DNA of 64,000 nucleotides from Enchytraeus crypticus (GCA_905160935.1 CAJHZI010000451.1:111001-175000), one strand, 5' to 3'; numbered from the stretch's first letter, positions 32,411 through 44,395 are shown. Notes: generated by a model from the letters alone, not told the origin. Made by a program: numbers and translations.

Positions 32411-32553
32411 TGTCTTAAAAGCGTAGGGGTAACGTCATGAAGGTTGATGTTTTAAATGACAGATCCTGAAGTGGATAGAACCCTCGTGGGCTCAAATTCT
32501 AACCGCGCTGATCTGAGAGTAAAATCTCGGATAATCACCAGACCGGTTATAAA
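32411..32553 (+). mobile_element. Truncated S1 SINE
   Basis: AAAGCGTAGGGGTAACGTCA, GTGGGCTCAAATTCTAACCG, GATCTGAGAGTAAAATCTCG, then cut at GACCGGTTATA by a (GA)n array (32556-32775). Confidence 0.75.
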
Positions 32554-32742
32554 AAGAGAGACAGAGAGAGAGAGAGAAAGAGAGAGGGTGAGACACAGAG
32601 AGACAGAGCGAGAGAGAGAAAGAGAGAGGGTGAGACACAGAGAGACAGAGCGAGAGAGAGAGAGAGAGACCGAGAGAGAGATAGACCGAGAGAGAGAAAA
32701 AAAGAGAGGGACCGAGAGAGTGAAAGAAAGAGAGGGGTGTGT

Positions 32743-32777
<35 letters not shown>

Positions 32778-33227
32778 AACTCTCTAGGTGGATATTTTTA
32801 TCAGGCGATAGAGTCTCTACAAGCCTTCCACACGATCAACAGATATCCATCACAACACTGAGCTCAGGGTGGTGGAAGGGAGGTATGGGGGTGTGCTGAA
32901 AGGATTAGATATTTAATGTTACTGAATTGTTCAATCAACTTAAGCCAGGCTTCATCCAACGCTCTACCTCTCTTTGTAGTTGATACCGTAAAAACGGATG
33001 TAAAATTACTGAAAATAGAAATTCCTGTCAAATCGAAAAGATTAATTGATTTACTCTTATCGCTGAACTAAAAGATTTACTACAACAGATTGTATCTCGA
33101 GAGGAGGATGACGATTAGATTCTGCTGGAGGGTCACCCTTTCTATATTCGCCTTATTATGAATAATACAGAGACTACAGACCGCTAGTATTTAACTTTTA
33201 CTTTGATTATATTTTTAATTAAGTATA

Positions 33228-33271
33228 AGTAATTCGAATCCCGACCGTAGTTAAACTGGGATTCAAGGGAA

Positions 33272-33306
<35 letters not shown>

Positions 33307-33315
33307 CGATGATAA
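33228..33315 (+). mobile_element. R-type 3' end with (GAT)n tail
   Basis: ATCCCGACCGTAGTTAAACT, GGGATTCAAGGGAAGATGAT, (GAT)n. The same tail occurs at 57.33 kb (+), and reversed at 48.55, 52.36 and 56.16 kb. Confidence 0.75.
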
Positions 33316-34135
33316 ATAAGTAATGCTAATTTTGGCTTACTTCCAGTGAACATATTAAAATCATTGCAAGGCCTAGCGCGGTATATTCCTACTAGCACAG
33401 ATTTGAGATAAATCCTCAACAATATGAACTTCATTCACTGAGGAAATGCCTAAGAATCGAATCCAGGTCCTACGATTTCGAGTAGCAAGCTTTATAGGAA
33501 GAGCCCGTTTAAAGTTGCTTAGTTTCGAAAAAGTAGAATTTTAAATAAGCAGATACATTAATCCCAAACCGTATAACGCCATATTGCTATAGGTATCTAA
33601 AAATATTTCTAAGAAATATTCCAATAAGAGAGAGATTATATGTCTGTTTAAGTAAGAAAAAACATCACACAAAATGCAAAACGTCAGGCAAAAAGAATTC
33701 AAAATACACACAAACAGTATAGCAATTAATCCATTAGTCAATACACGTACAAATGGCTTTCTACGAGAACGCGACCCATTCTATCGAGTTGAGCACCTAC
33801 TATTCAGAGTTAAAATCAACAGAATTATACATGCAAAAAAGGAAAAAATAGGAAATAAAGAAGCAGTGTCACTATTTACCAGTAGAGTTAATACCATTGT
33901 AATTAAAGTTTTAAATAGATAATATAAACAGCAGATTACAGTTCTGAAATCTACAAACTAATACATTTATATACATTTCTGCATGAATGAATCTTTTTCA
34001 AACTGAATACATGGGTTGAAGTATTCATCAACCCCCCCCCCCCCCCCTTCATCTACTGTATATATTTCAATTACCTAGACCTCTGCAGAACGAGTTAGTC
34101 AGGTGTCGTGTGATAGCATTAAAATTAGATCAGCG

Positions 34136-34300
34136 AAGCGCCGCGCCTGACGCCGTTCTAGCGCTCCACTAATGCCTGACGCCGTTCTAGCGCTCCACTA
34201 ATGCCTGACGCCGTTCTAGCGCTCCACTAATGCATGACGCCGTTCTAGCGCTCCACTAATGCCTGACCGCCGTTCTAGCGCTCCACTAATGTCGCGCACT
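34136..34300. repeat. 29-bp GC-rich minisatellite
   Basis: Five copies of CGCCGTTCTAGCGCTCCACT + AATGCCTGA. Unusually GC-rich for this AT-rich region. Each unit contains the palindrome TAGCGCTC-like AGCGCT. Confidence 0.93.
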
Positions 34301-34479
34301 AGTACGGCTATTTCCTACACGCAGCCCTGGTCGATTGGTCGCATCGTTAGTCAATTATTTTTACAAAAATGAAAGCGAGAAAACTAGTGCGATGCTACAA
34401 AATAGATCATCACCTGTAGAGAATCAGTATCTAGCTGACCGCCAAAAGAAGAACGAATAACGAGAAAGGGATTGAGAGT

Positions 34480-35055
34480 CAGAAAGAGAGAGAGAGAGAG
34501 AGACAGAGAGAGTGAGAGAGAGAAAACTTAAGGTTGAGAGAGAAAGAGAGATCAGATGGAATAGAGAGCTACAGCATTAGATAGTATGATAATTATAAAT
34601 GAGAGAGAGAGAGGGAGGGAGGAAGGGAGGGAGTGAGTGAGGGAAGGAGGGAGGGATGGAGGTAGGGAGGGAGGCTGGAAGGGAAGGACGGAGAGAGAGA
34701 GAAAGAGAAAGAGAGAAAGGGAGGGACGGAGAGAGAGAGAGAACGACAGAGCGGAAGACCGAAGTAATCAAAACGTGAGAGAGACAAGAAGAGCAGCAGC
34801 AGCTATGCAGCAGCTGAGGCAGCAGCTATGCAGCAGTAGAAGCAGCACACGCAGCAGTAGATGCAGCAGCACAAGCAGCAGTAGAAGCAGCAGCTATGCA
34901 GCAGTAGATGCAGCAGGTATGCAGCAGTAAGTGCAGCAGTAAGTGCAGCAGTAAGTGCAGCAGCTATGCAGCAGTAGATGCAGCAGCTATGCAGCAGTAG
35001 ATGCAGCAGCTATGCAGCAGTGGAAGCAGCTAAGCAGCAGTAGAAGCAGCTGCGT
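34480..35055. repeat. GA/GGGA array followed by CAG-type array
   Basis: (GA)n and GGGAGGGA up to about 34750, then GCAGCAGCTATGCAGCAGTA units (34787-35055). Confidence 0.9.
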
Positions 35056-35564
35056 GAAAGACGAGCAGAAGATTTTTCTAATGATCCAAAACATCAAACA
35101 TGTGAAATCAACAGGTTTATCCATCAACCAGAAAAGCCAAAAACAAACTCAGTTCTAACTGTATGGGTTAGCCGCATGGAAAGGAGGCATCTACTTAGTT
35201 CTACCGTTGATGCGTCTTTGCGGTTCAACTTAAATCAATGGAAACTGGTGTATTCAAATACCGTTCAGTACTTAGTTACTGTAGTATCATATAAAATTGG
35301 CGTCCTAATCAATAGCAACACGAACAGTCCAATATATGTATGTATGTTAATAAATTTTTTGCCATTTCAAAGGAACTTTTCCGTTCTATATGTAAGCTCA
35401 CTCTGAAGTATTAAAACAGAAATCCATTAAATAAATCTCGACACTTTCCATGAAATTTCGCGTAGTCTAAATATTTCAGGTCAGTATATATGCAAAGCTC
35501 AAAATAAGTTAGATTACTTTACGTAATGCGTATCTGCTTATAAATAACTTAATGTCTGCTTTGA

Positions 35565-35760
35565 GGAAGGCTACGGGAAACCACCTTAGAAGCCATACTT
35601 TTCCCAAGCTATAGGCTACATAAGGCATGGATAAGGCATAGACTTTGTGAAGGGATTAACTTGTTGATCTAAGGAGTGCTCTTATGGAGCGAGAAAGCAG
35701 ACTTTGAGTAAGAATATGTACCTTGAACCTGACACTTGGCAGTTCAGTAAAGAAGACTGT
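35565..35760 (-). mobile_element. S3 SINE copy
   Basis: Reversed: GAGGAAGGCTACGGGAAACC, CCCAAGCTATAGGCTACATA, GGATTAACTTGTTGATCTAA, TGGAGCGAGAAAGCAGACTT, GACACTTGGCAGTTCAGTAA. Confidence 0.78.
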
Positions 35761-35805
35761 CTGCTTTTCTTTTTCTATTCACGTGTATGGCGTGGTTTAG
35801 AAATA

Positions 35806-35883
35806 ACTAACCAACATCGCTTTCTGACATCGCTTTCGAGTGAGGAAACTGACGGTAACATTAGCTTTACCTGCTTTACTAAC
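35806..35883 (+). mobile_element. S2 SINE 3' fragment
   Basis: GACATCGCTTTCGAGTGAGG, AAACTGACGGTAACATTAGC, TTTACCTGC. Confidence 0.65.
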
Positions 35884-36424
35884 TAAACAGGCATGTGCGT
35901 GATCTGATCATACAAAAAGGTTTTTTACTTCTCTATAAATAAATTTTAAATATACATCAAACATGCACTCTAGTTATTTTAAATATAACTCAAACACGCA
36001 TCCACTTTGTGAAATGGCAGCATACCACACACATTCCTATACACTATTGGCTAGAATATGCACAGAATTAAAACAAACAGATTTCAACACAAAAACCATC
36101 TAATCCTAATTTCCTAGTCAAACTAAATGTACTCCTTGGTCTAATAAATTACGCATATAGACCGCTACAATACCATTACTTCAGACGGCGTTAGTTGGTT
36201 TTCTGGAACAAATGCAGTTATGGATCAATAATTCCCTAACTACCTTACTACCTACCTACCTACCTAGCTACCTAACTAAATATCTAACTAATTAACTAAC
36301 TAACTATCTAACTAACTAACTCAGCAGGTCCAAAATGTCTCCAGTGCAAAATGTAATTGTAATATTTAAAATATAAAATAGTATATAGTGGAAAGTATAT
36401 AATGGAAAGGTAAAATGGAAGGAA

Positions 36425-36567
36425 AAAGAGGCAGGGCAGGCCGCGATTAGGAATGTTAGATGATTTAAAGACCCACTGATATCTGGAAATGAAGAGGAAA
36501 GCGGAAGACAGAGAAGAGTGGAGGCGTTTTATACCATGAACCTGCCAGTAGGCAGTGCACTAAGAGA
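36425..36567 (-). mobile_element. Family A SINE-like copy
   Basis: Reversed: GGCCGCGATTAGGAATGTTA, GATGATTTAAAGACCCACTG, AAGAGTGGAGGCGTTTTATA, CTGCCAGTAGGCAGTGCACT. Confidence 0.78.
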
Positions 36568-37009
36568 GAAAATATTATATTTCATTGGCATTCTCTGTAG
36601 GCGTTATATACAGACCAATCAGGTGCTCACCTATTGACTATTGAAGCGCAATCATACTGAAATCACTTTTGTTCGTTAAACACAACAATGCAGACTAATA
36701 AATCACTCTGGTGTTTCACAAGATAACGGTGTCTATTATTATACAGAAATCAAAGTTTTATTGTATCATGGTCGAGTAGCCATCAATGCAAATCATATTC
36801 TATTACTGCATATAGAGAGAGATATTTCGATATCCTGTTCAGTTATGACCGTGTTAAATTACAAATTAATTTAATTAATTAATTATTAAGTTTAATTAAT
36901 TAATTACTAAGTCCCGATCAAGATTTGCATATATATCTATTTAATGCAGTGTTGCCCAACACCCTGAACATTTGCTTCCTTTCTCATAACTTAACATAAC
37001 ATAATATAG

Positions 37010-37132
37010 CAACAAGTAGAGTGCTACTGTCGTCTATCGCAACAACTAGCACTATTAAGACAAATCCTAGCCGGTGAACAAAATAAGTTTCAAAATGGTG
37101 CAAATTCTAAATCCTGACAATCAGTCCAAAGA
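37010..37132 (-). mobile_element. Family E element
   Basis: Reversed: AGAGTGCTACTGTCGTCTAT, GACAAATCCTAGCCGGTGAA, CAATCAGTCCAAAGACAAAG. Confidence 0.6.
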
Positions 37133-38414
37133 CAAAGATATTTTAAGCAAAAGAGGTTTGCGAGCATAAAATAATATTATATCTAGGCCTATATGTATAA
37201 AAATTCTCAGATTTAAAATTAGAACAGGGTTCCTGAAACCTTAATGTTCATAAAATGTAGTTACTACACAACTGATATATCATGAAGCAGCTTTAAGAAT
37301 CGCTTATTTAAGAAATCTATGACATCAGTACCACTCCAGTGGGATGAGGTAACGGGCGTTGAATCTTCACATTAACAGAGAAATCATCGAAAGGCCACAA
37401 CGGTGCACATCCGCAAGGATTAGGTGGCTAGACTGAAATCAATGACAAATTTCTAAGCAAGAAGGTCTCGCTATGAATTTTTGTCTCTGCGTCACTAACC
37501 TTGTAAATGTTCCAATAACATTGACACAGACACGGGCTTCCCGTCTCGCTAATTTATTCTACCCTGACGCACAAAATTTCTACAATGTCTCACATTGATG
37601 GCTTCATTAGTAAATATAGTGATAATAATAATTCTACCTTATTATGAAATAGACGCAGAACAGATTGTCTATAAGTAAACGTTTTCGTTCAACTGATACA
37701 ACAAGCAAGTAATCGATATAATACAATTATGACGAAGAATAATGCTCCAACACCGTTGATAGGATTGTTATAATGACCTAGATGGTTATAACTGGAACGA
37801 ATGGTTATACATTGCATTATGCAGATTCATAGAATGGCTATAATGATAGAAAGAGTATAATTATGTTGATAAAGTCGATCTACGCCGCTAGAATGACTAA
37901 ACAGTGTGCTGATGAGACTGATTATAAGCAGATAAGTGACAATCCACTAGATGTTGCTTTAGCCGAAGGCTAGTAAAGCTTTAAATGGGAAGAGAAATGA
38001 CGGAATTAGTATTTCAGATGAAGGTTAAGCACGATCTAATGCAGCACTGATAAATCGCTACTAGTTAACGATTGTTATGTGATAGAGACTTTCTCCTCTA
38101 CGAAAAGGTCTAGGTTTGCTTCTAATTGCAAAGATATTTTTCGAAGCTTTATTTTTAGAAAGTTTAGAACTTTAGACTTCTAGGCATATACATGTACATG
38201 TACTTTAATATGGCTTTTGAGATCAGCAATTTCCTCTGTGATGTATGTTTGTTACTAATTCATCGACGATGTGATTGACATAAAACAATTCTTCATCTTC
38301 TTCTTGTTCAAGTGCAATAAAATTATAAAATAACATTTGGCAGTAAACTTCGAATTCGTATTATATTCACATTTATTTCCCTTTTGAAATTATCCATTCA
38401 GATACCACAACACG

Positions 38415-38700
38415 TGCTCCTATGTGATCTTATGTGATCCTATGTGATCCTAAGAGGCCCTATGTGATTCTATGTGATACTGTGTGATAACTATGTGGTA
38501 CTATGTGATCTTATGTAATCCTATGTGATACCTATGTGGTACTATGTGGTCCCATGTGATCCTATATGATCCTATATGAAGCTATGTGATACTATGTAAT
38601 CCTATGTGATCCTATGTGGTACTATGTGATCCTATGTGATCCCATGTGGTATTATGTGGTCTCATGTGATCCTATGAAATCCAATGTGATTATAAGTGAT
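38415..38700. repeat. 10-bp TATGTGATCC minisatellite
   Basis: About 29 copies of TATGTGATCC with TGTGGTAC and TATGTGATAC variants, roughly one helical turn per unit. Confidence 0.92.
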
Positions 38701-39104
38701 TCCAATAATATTCCAATTTCTGTAGTGTTTCCTCATTGCTTTTATATTATAGACTTTGGTATTCTCTAGCGTAACACGTTCAGTTTATATTTACTAAGAA
38801 TAGCCACATGGCAAAGCCCTAAATAACGTCAATATAAAATATAATATCTCAAAAAGACATCAGAGATGGGAAAGCTTCGGAATTGAACAATGCATTGATC
38901 TTCAATCGGAAACTTAACCTACCATGTTACAGGCTCAGCCACAATTAAATCTTTTCCAGATCCTACAAAGTGCAATGCGGAAGTAAAAAGCATCCAACAG
39001 AACTGACAAGTGCTACAGAGGTAGCAGTAAATTAAATAACGACCTGATTTTACGAAATAAAAAACGTTTGATCAGTTTTCAACAGATAGTCTTAAACTAT
39101 ATGA

Positions 39105-39215
39105 CTCAAAGACCCACTCATATGCGGACATGAAGAGAAAAGCGGAAGACAGAGAAGAGTGGAGGCGATATATACCATGGACCTTGCCAGCAGGCAATGC
39201 ACTAAGAGCGAGAGA
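39105..39215 (-). mobile_element. Family A SINE-like copy (partial)
   Basis: Reversed: CAAAGACCCACTCATATGCG, AGAGAAGAGTGGAGGCGATA, CTTGCCAGCAGGCAATGCAC. Confidence 0.75.
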
Positions 39216-39584
39216 GGAAAATCTTAAACATTTACTAGACAACATTAATTTTGGGTTAGATTAAGGTTAGGCCCTAAACCAAACCTAATCTTACCCAAAA
39301 CCATTACACTAAGAAATACCTAACATATTTGTGCATAGTGAAATAAAAAAGTTCACAATTCAATACTACCACTGGAACAGGTCGTTGTTTAAATGTTTTA
39401 GCGTAGGTATGGTGGAAGCACGGGGACGCATTAGGACTCGACCACAGGGATTTGCTTGGACCAGGGAAGAGCGGAGTGTATGCTGTCTGACAAAAGCTTC
39501 CTTATTAGCTTCGCTAGTGAAATTAAACGTTGTGGATAGAGGGAGCAGCGATCAGTGCTGCGTTAGCAACAGAGTCAATATTAG

Positions 39585-39587
39585 ATC

Positions 39588-39619
<32 letters not shown>

Positions 39620-40035
39620 ATGCTGATATTGTTGTTGATGTTGTTGCTGTTGTTGTGGCTGTTGCTGTTGCATCTGCAGCTGCTGTTGTTATTGATGCTG
39701 ATATTGTTTTGTTTCTTATGCTGTTTTGTTATTTCTGCTGTTGCTGTTGTTGTTATCGCTGTTGTTGTTTTTGTTGCTGCCTGTTGTTGTTGTTGCTGTT
39801 GTTGATGTTTCTGCTATTATTGCTTCTGTTGTCGTTGTCATTGCTGCTGATGTTGTCGCTTTTATGGTTGTTATTGTTGTTATTGTTTCTGCTTCTGCTG
39901 TTTTTTAGCTATTGCAGGTATTGTTGTTGCTTCTGTTGCTGCTTCTGTTGTTATTGACGATGTTGTTGCGGCTAATCTTTTTGTTGTTGCTGGTGTTGCT
40001 ATAGCTGATATTGTTGTTTTTGTTGTTATCGTCAC
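39585..40035. repeat. TGT/TGC trinucleotide array
   Basis: Imperfect (TTG)n/(CTG)n over 450 bp with TGATGCTGATATTG inserts. The Leu/Val/Cys-rich frames here are not genes. Confidence 0.9.
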
Positions 40036-40154
40036 CCATGATAGAAATTAAGCATCATACAGACTGCGTAAATCCGTCGAAAAAAAGAGGTCCGCTAAAA
40101 TCAGGAAAATCAGTTCAAGGATAAGCAAACAACGAGCAGCCGTACAGCAGTCAG

Positions 40155-40389
40155 AGCCACTGGAGCCATAGGATTCATTGGAGCCATTGAAGCCACAGGA
40201 ACTACAGGAGCTACAGGAGCCACTGGAGCTACAGGAGCTACAGGAGCCACTGGAGCTCCTGGAGACACTTGAACTACAGGAGCCACTGGAGCCACAGGAG
40301 ACAATGGAGCCACAAGAGCTATAGGAGCCACTGCAGCAAAGAGTCAAAGAACCCCTGCGAGCACGAGCAGAAAGTTACTAAACGGCGTG

Positions 40390-40440
<51 letters not shown>
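40155..40440. repeat. GGAGCCACT minisatellite and (AT)n
   Basis: 9-bp-based units of GGAGCTACA/GGAGCCACT (40155-40335), then about 40 bp of AT dinucleotides. Confidence 0.88.
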
Positions 40441-40744
40441 CATGTAAATATATAGATATATATATATATATCTACAGGGTACGCATTGAAAAAATATCCT
40501 CGCAGCACAATTGCGATAGCCTAGTCAATTCTTAATATTTTGCCTTGAAATTTTAAGGTTCTCTTGTGGTGGAATTTAGCCACAAGCTGACCAAATTTTG
40601 CAAAACTATTTTTAAGGGAACCGGAGTTATCCAAGTTTTGCGAAAAAATTGATTTTTTTCATTTAACACGCAACGTAAAACGCAAATTAGAATCAATACC
40701 TTTTGAAAATGTGCTGACCCTGAAAAAGAGCGAGAGAGACAGAC

Positions 40745-40789
<45 letters not shown>

Positions 40790-41064
40790 GACACAGAGAG
40801 AGAGAGAAAGAGAAAGAGAGAGACAAATCAGAAGAGACATGAAGAGATGCAGACTGAGCGAGTAACAGGGCAGCAGAGGGAGAGAGATAAAGAGTGACAT
40901 AGAGAAGGAGATTGAGAGAGAGGGGGCAGTACAGTGAGACCGACATGTGGACGGTGTTAGAAGTCTAGAAGAACCTGAAAGCTTTTGTTGATAGAAGTCA
41001 AGAGGCTTTGCTGTAGATAATTGTTTAGACTCCGAGGCTCAGCATTTGAAGTACAGACTCTAGA

Positions 41065-41395
41065 GCTGTACCACTTTACAGGACAATATTTAAACTCGGA
41101 CTACTTTACAGTACAATATTTAAGCTAGTACTGCTTTACAGTACAATATTTAAGCTTGTACTACTTTACAGTACAATATTTAAGGTAGTACTACTTCACA
41201 GTACAATATTTAAGCTTATAATACGTTACAGAACAATATTTAAAGTTATACTACTTTACAGTACAATATTAAAACTTATACTACTTTACAGTACCATATT
41301 TAAACTTGTACTACTTTACAGTACCATATTTAAACTTTTACAACTTTATAGTACAATATTAAACTTTGTACTACTTTATAGTATAATAACGTTCC
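41065..41395. repeat. 30-bp minisatellite
   Basis: About 11 copies of CTACTTTACAGTACAATATT + TAAACTTGTA. Confidence 0.92.
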
Positions 41396-41628
41396 ACCTA
41401 TTCGGAATTTCAGATTGTATCCAATTAGCATTCGCTAAATTGGCAATTCATTGCACACATTTCTAAATAACTTCTCTTCAAGACGAAGAGACACACTCGA
41501 GCTATCATCATAAAGACAAGGTCAAGCTAATTAAAGAGCTCATCTCACAAGAACACAGCCACTAAGCATCAAGCACTAATTAGGTCCCAAGCTTGAGCTA
41601 TTAAGCTTTATCATGCTTCGTCATGCTC

Positions 41629-42065
41629 ATCACAGGCTTTACCATACATATCATGCTTTACCATACATATCATGCTTTACCATACATATCATGCTTTACC
41701 ATACATATCATGCTTTACCATACATATCATGCTTTACCATACATATCATGCTTTACCATACATATCATGCTTTACCATACATATCATGCTTTACCATACA
41801 TATCATACTTTACCATACATATCATACTTTACCATACATATCATGCTTTACCATACATATCATGCTTTACCATACATATCATGCTTTACCATACATATCA
41901 TGCTTTACCATACATATCATGCTTTACCACACATATCATGCTTTACCACACATATGCTTTACTACACATATGCTCTATCGTGCATATCATGCTTTGCTAC
42001 ACATATGCTTTGCCGTGCATATCATGCTTTGCCGTGCATATCATGCTTTGCCGTGCTTATTATGC
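41629..42065. repeat. 19-bp minisatellite, open in three frames
   Basis: About 23 copies of CATGCTTTACCATACATAT. Because 19 is not a multiple of 3, every frame cycles through the same three phases, so all three plus-strand frames stay open for 480-500 nt. This is not a gene. Confidence 0.95.
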
Positions 42066-42449
42066 TCTATCATGCTATATCAAGCTTTATCAATTGCGTC
42101 TGCATTTTGAACTCTGCACAATTTAGCAACTCAAACTTTCGTTACTTATAATTTAAGACTAATGATAAATTTTTCATTAATAAAGTTGTGCAGCGTTTAT
42201 CAGTAAATCTCAAGAAAGTCTACCGGGCGACGCCTGAAACTAATTAGCCAACCTGTCTGCCTCGGCAACATTACATCTCAACATAAAACCGTCCGGCACC
42301 GAATCTTTCAACACCGCACTGGCGCCCCGGGTGCTAAATAATCTCTTTGCATTGCACTCAAACAAAAAATGACTACACCGAAAACTCACAGTTTATGTTA
42401 CAAGTAGTCCAACAATTCCTACTACTTGTTCCCAGACCCGTAAATTTAT

Positions 42450-42740
42450 TCCTACTCCATGCTACCAGGTACATCAATACATTCCTTCTCCATGATACTC
42501 CATGTCCATCAATTCATTCCTACTCCATGCTACCAGGTCCATCAATTCATTCCTACTCCATGCTACCAGGTCCATCAATTCATTCCTACTCCATGCTACC
42601 AGGTCCATCAATTCATTCCTACTCCATGCTACCAGGTCCATCAATTCATTCCTACTCCATGCTACCAGGTCCATCAATTCATTCCTACTCCATGCTACCA
42701 GGTCCATCAATTCATTCCTACTCCATGCTACCAGGTCCAA
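42450..42740. repeat. 33-bp minisatellite
   Basis: Eight to nine copies of CCATCAATTCATTCCTACTC + CATGCTACCAGGT, almost identical. The 33-bp unit gives an 11-residue repeat in each frame; nothing else supports coding. Confidence 0.93.
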
Positions 42741-43104
42741 AATCAGTAACGAATCTAAGGGCGGAAAACTTTTATTTAAAAGTTAATTAAAAACCCATGT
42801 GCGCACTTAACTCCGTTTGTCGGTCACACTCAAGACGTCACTAAAAGTAAGGCGTACCAAGTCCGTCCTTCAATCTACATGCAGATTTCTTATTACTTAG
42901 ATTCTGAAAAAGACTATTTAATTTTATTTGTCGCACGTTCATTGATGTGATTACTCTGTGAATTTTGTGAAATAAGACATCTTTTTTCTCTTTTTTCTTC
43001 ACGATGAAGGTGAAGAGAAAAATAAATTTTTCTTTACTCAAGAGCAGACGCACTAGGTCTGTCTAATTAATTCTGAATTAGAAGTAGAGAAGAAATGGAC
43101 TAAC

Positions 43105-43380
43105 CTCAGTTGTCATTCTCCAGGAAGGAGTAACTCGACCATTCGGCCCCTCCACTTCCCCTGTGTCCGTCAACGCAGTCGAGAGGTCTCTGGATCTCCC
43201 CTCCCCCTCACTTCCGTCACCTCCCTCTTCGTTGTCAATCAACCTTACACCACGCCTCTCTCCCTTCTTACCAGTCTTATTCTTGCCCCTCTCGCCTGTA
43301 TCAGACCCGCTTTCTCCGCCCACATCGGTATGATTGACATCTGACGCTTGGTCGACTCTCATGCTAGATGTACAGCCCAT
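43105..43380 (-). CDS. PDE8: PDE8 exon 1: N-terminus with MGC lipidation signal
   Basis: First coding exon, 276 nt, 92 residues, ending phase 0 at GAG|GTTAGT. It begins MGCTSSMRVD. Gly2 with Ser6 fits the N-myristoylation pattern and Cys3 is a palmitoylation candidate, as in vertebrate PDE8 (MGCAPS), so the enzyme is probably membrane-tethered. The rest is a low-complexity Gly/Glu/Lys/Arg-rich segment. I chose this ATG because its context GGCAGCATGG is strong and it restores the conserved start. A weaker in-frame ATG lies nine codons upstream (43407). It shares a short intergenic gap with a divergent ORF at 43509. Confidence 0.9.
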
Positions 43381-43508
43381 GCTGCCCCGGCACGGCTCTT
43401 CACACATACAGGGCCAGCCCACGGGTAGGCCCTATTGGACAGACTGGCCTAATGGGCGTGGTCTTGGTTGCAACGAATAGTTCGATTGGTTGACTGTGAA
43501 TCAGTAAT
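43381..43508. promoter_or_regulatory. Putative bidirectional promoter
   Basis: 128 bp between the PDE8 ATG (minus) and the ATG of the divergent ORF (plus). It has CCAAT motifs in inverted form (CTATTGG near 43430, CGATTGGTT near 43483), a GGGCGTGGTC GC/KLF-like box near 43453, no TATA box, and ATGGCGGC (a YY1-like core) at the plus-strand start codon. More GC-rich than its surroundings. Transcription start sites cannot be placed. Confidence 0.5.
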
Positions 43509-43748
43509 ATGGCGGCAACGACTGGGTTTTTTGATTCGCCAAAAATTATCCAATACGTTGTTGCTATATATTTAGCTGTGCTTTGTATCTATATAGCAAT
43601 TCTATTGGTAAATTTGAATTTTCTGATCGCATTCGATTGGTGTAAAAGAAATGCAAATAAGGCGTTGAGAGAACAGGCTCCTCCTTCTTATATAATTACG
43701 TATAATAAATTCCGTCGATTGCTGATACAAGTAGACCCAACTAGTTAA
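43509..43748 (+). CDS. Small membrane protein ORF or first exon, head-to-head with PDE8
   Basis: 79 codons from an ATG in strong context (AATATGG). It opens MAATTGFFDSPKIIQ, followed by a hydrophobic segment (YVVAIYLAVLCIYIAILLV, about residues 16-34) and continues partly hydrophobic into FDWCKRNANKALREQAPPSY. Basic residues after the helix suggest a type of membrane anchor with the tail in the cytosol. I do not recognise the family. It may be a complete small protein or the first exon of a longer gene (possible donors TTG|GTAAAT at 43607 and CAA|GTAGAC near 43733). The coding-like composition and position favour a real gene. Confidence 0.5.
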   Translation: MAATTGFFDSPKIIQYVVAIYLAVLCIYIAILLVNLNFLIAFDWCKRNANKALREQAPPSYIITYNKFRRLLIQVDPTS

Positions 43749-44295
43749 TCAATTCAGCCAGGCCAACTAAGTATAATCCTATTAGCTTATCTACTATTCC
43801 TATTCAATAGCGACAGAAATTAGCAATGTTCTGACCTTGTATAAGTACTATATACTAGCTAACCATTATGGACGAGCGAAGAGAATACTGCAGTACTGCA
43901 GTATTGCTAATAAGTTTAGTGAAGATAAATGCAGTCAAATCCAACTCGTCAACTTTAATCCAATTTAATCGATCCATGCTTAAGACAGAATTAGACATTT
44001 ATAGGTGCACCTATACATGTAGGCCAATATACCCGTATATTAAATTGTCTCTAAATCAGACTAAATTATTTTAAAATTACAAATTCATCAGAGTCTATAC
44101 ACTGTAAATAAAGAAATCAAAAAGTATTTTTAACAGCATAATAATTAGGTACAAATATATAAACAAAATTCTAGGAATTAATCCCGGCTTTATACGTATT
44201 GTATGTATGTAAGAGATACAGAAATCTTTCACTACTCTTCTAGTACCTTCTTGTAATTTTTCTTCCTATCGTTATTCTTATGAACAAAGGTCCAA

Positions 44296-44395
44296 AGTAA
44301 AGCGATGCCAGTGGCGGGCGAGCCCAAGATTTGAACCTCGCACATTCTGACCCGCAGGAGAGTATCTTACCAACATGGCCACTGGCTCCAGGCAA
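44296..44395 (-). mobile_element. S2 SINE copy
   Basis: Reversed: AAAGCGATGCCAGTGGCGGG, CGAGCCCAAGATTTGAACCT, ACATGGCCACTGGCTCCAGG. Confidence 0.8.

Larger units (their letters stand above)
27846..43104 (-). other. PDE8 intron 1 (15 kb)
   Basis: First intron, GTTAGT donor. It contains the candidate extra exon 29686-30117, SINEs, RTE-like fragments and about ten minisatellites, each listed separately. The stretches 30200-31200, 33930-34130, 36600-38400 and 42070-42430 have no feature I recognise, apart from a family E copy near 37.07 kb and a run of 15 C at about 34033-34047. Confidence 0.8.

Noticed and set aside
33674-33922. 82-codon plus-strand frame
   Set aside because: AT-rich and Lys/Asn/Ile-biased; no motif; chance opening cannot be excluded.
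39331-39957. 208-codon frame ending in Leu/Val/Cys runs
   Set aside because: The second half is a TTG/CTG array and the first half has no recognisable domain or splice support.
41613-42151. Three open frames of about 160 residues
   Set aside because: They are products of a 19-bp satellite without stops in any phase.
42347-42790. 147-codon frame with 11-residue repeats
   Set aside because: 33-bp minisatellite; all frames and the opposite strand are equally open.
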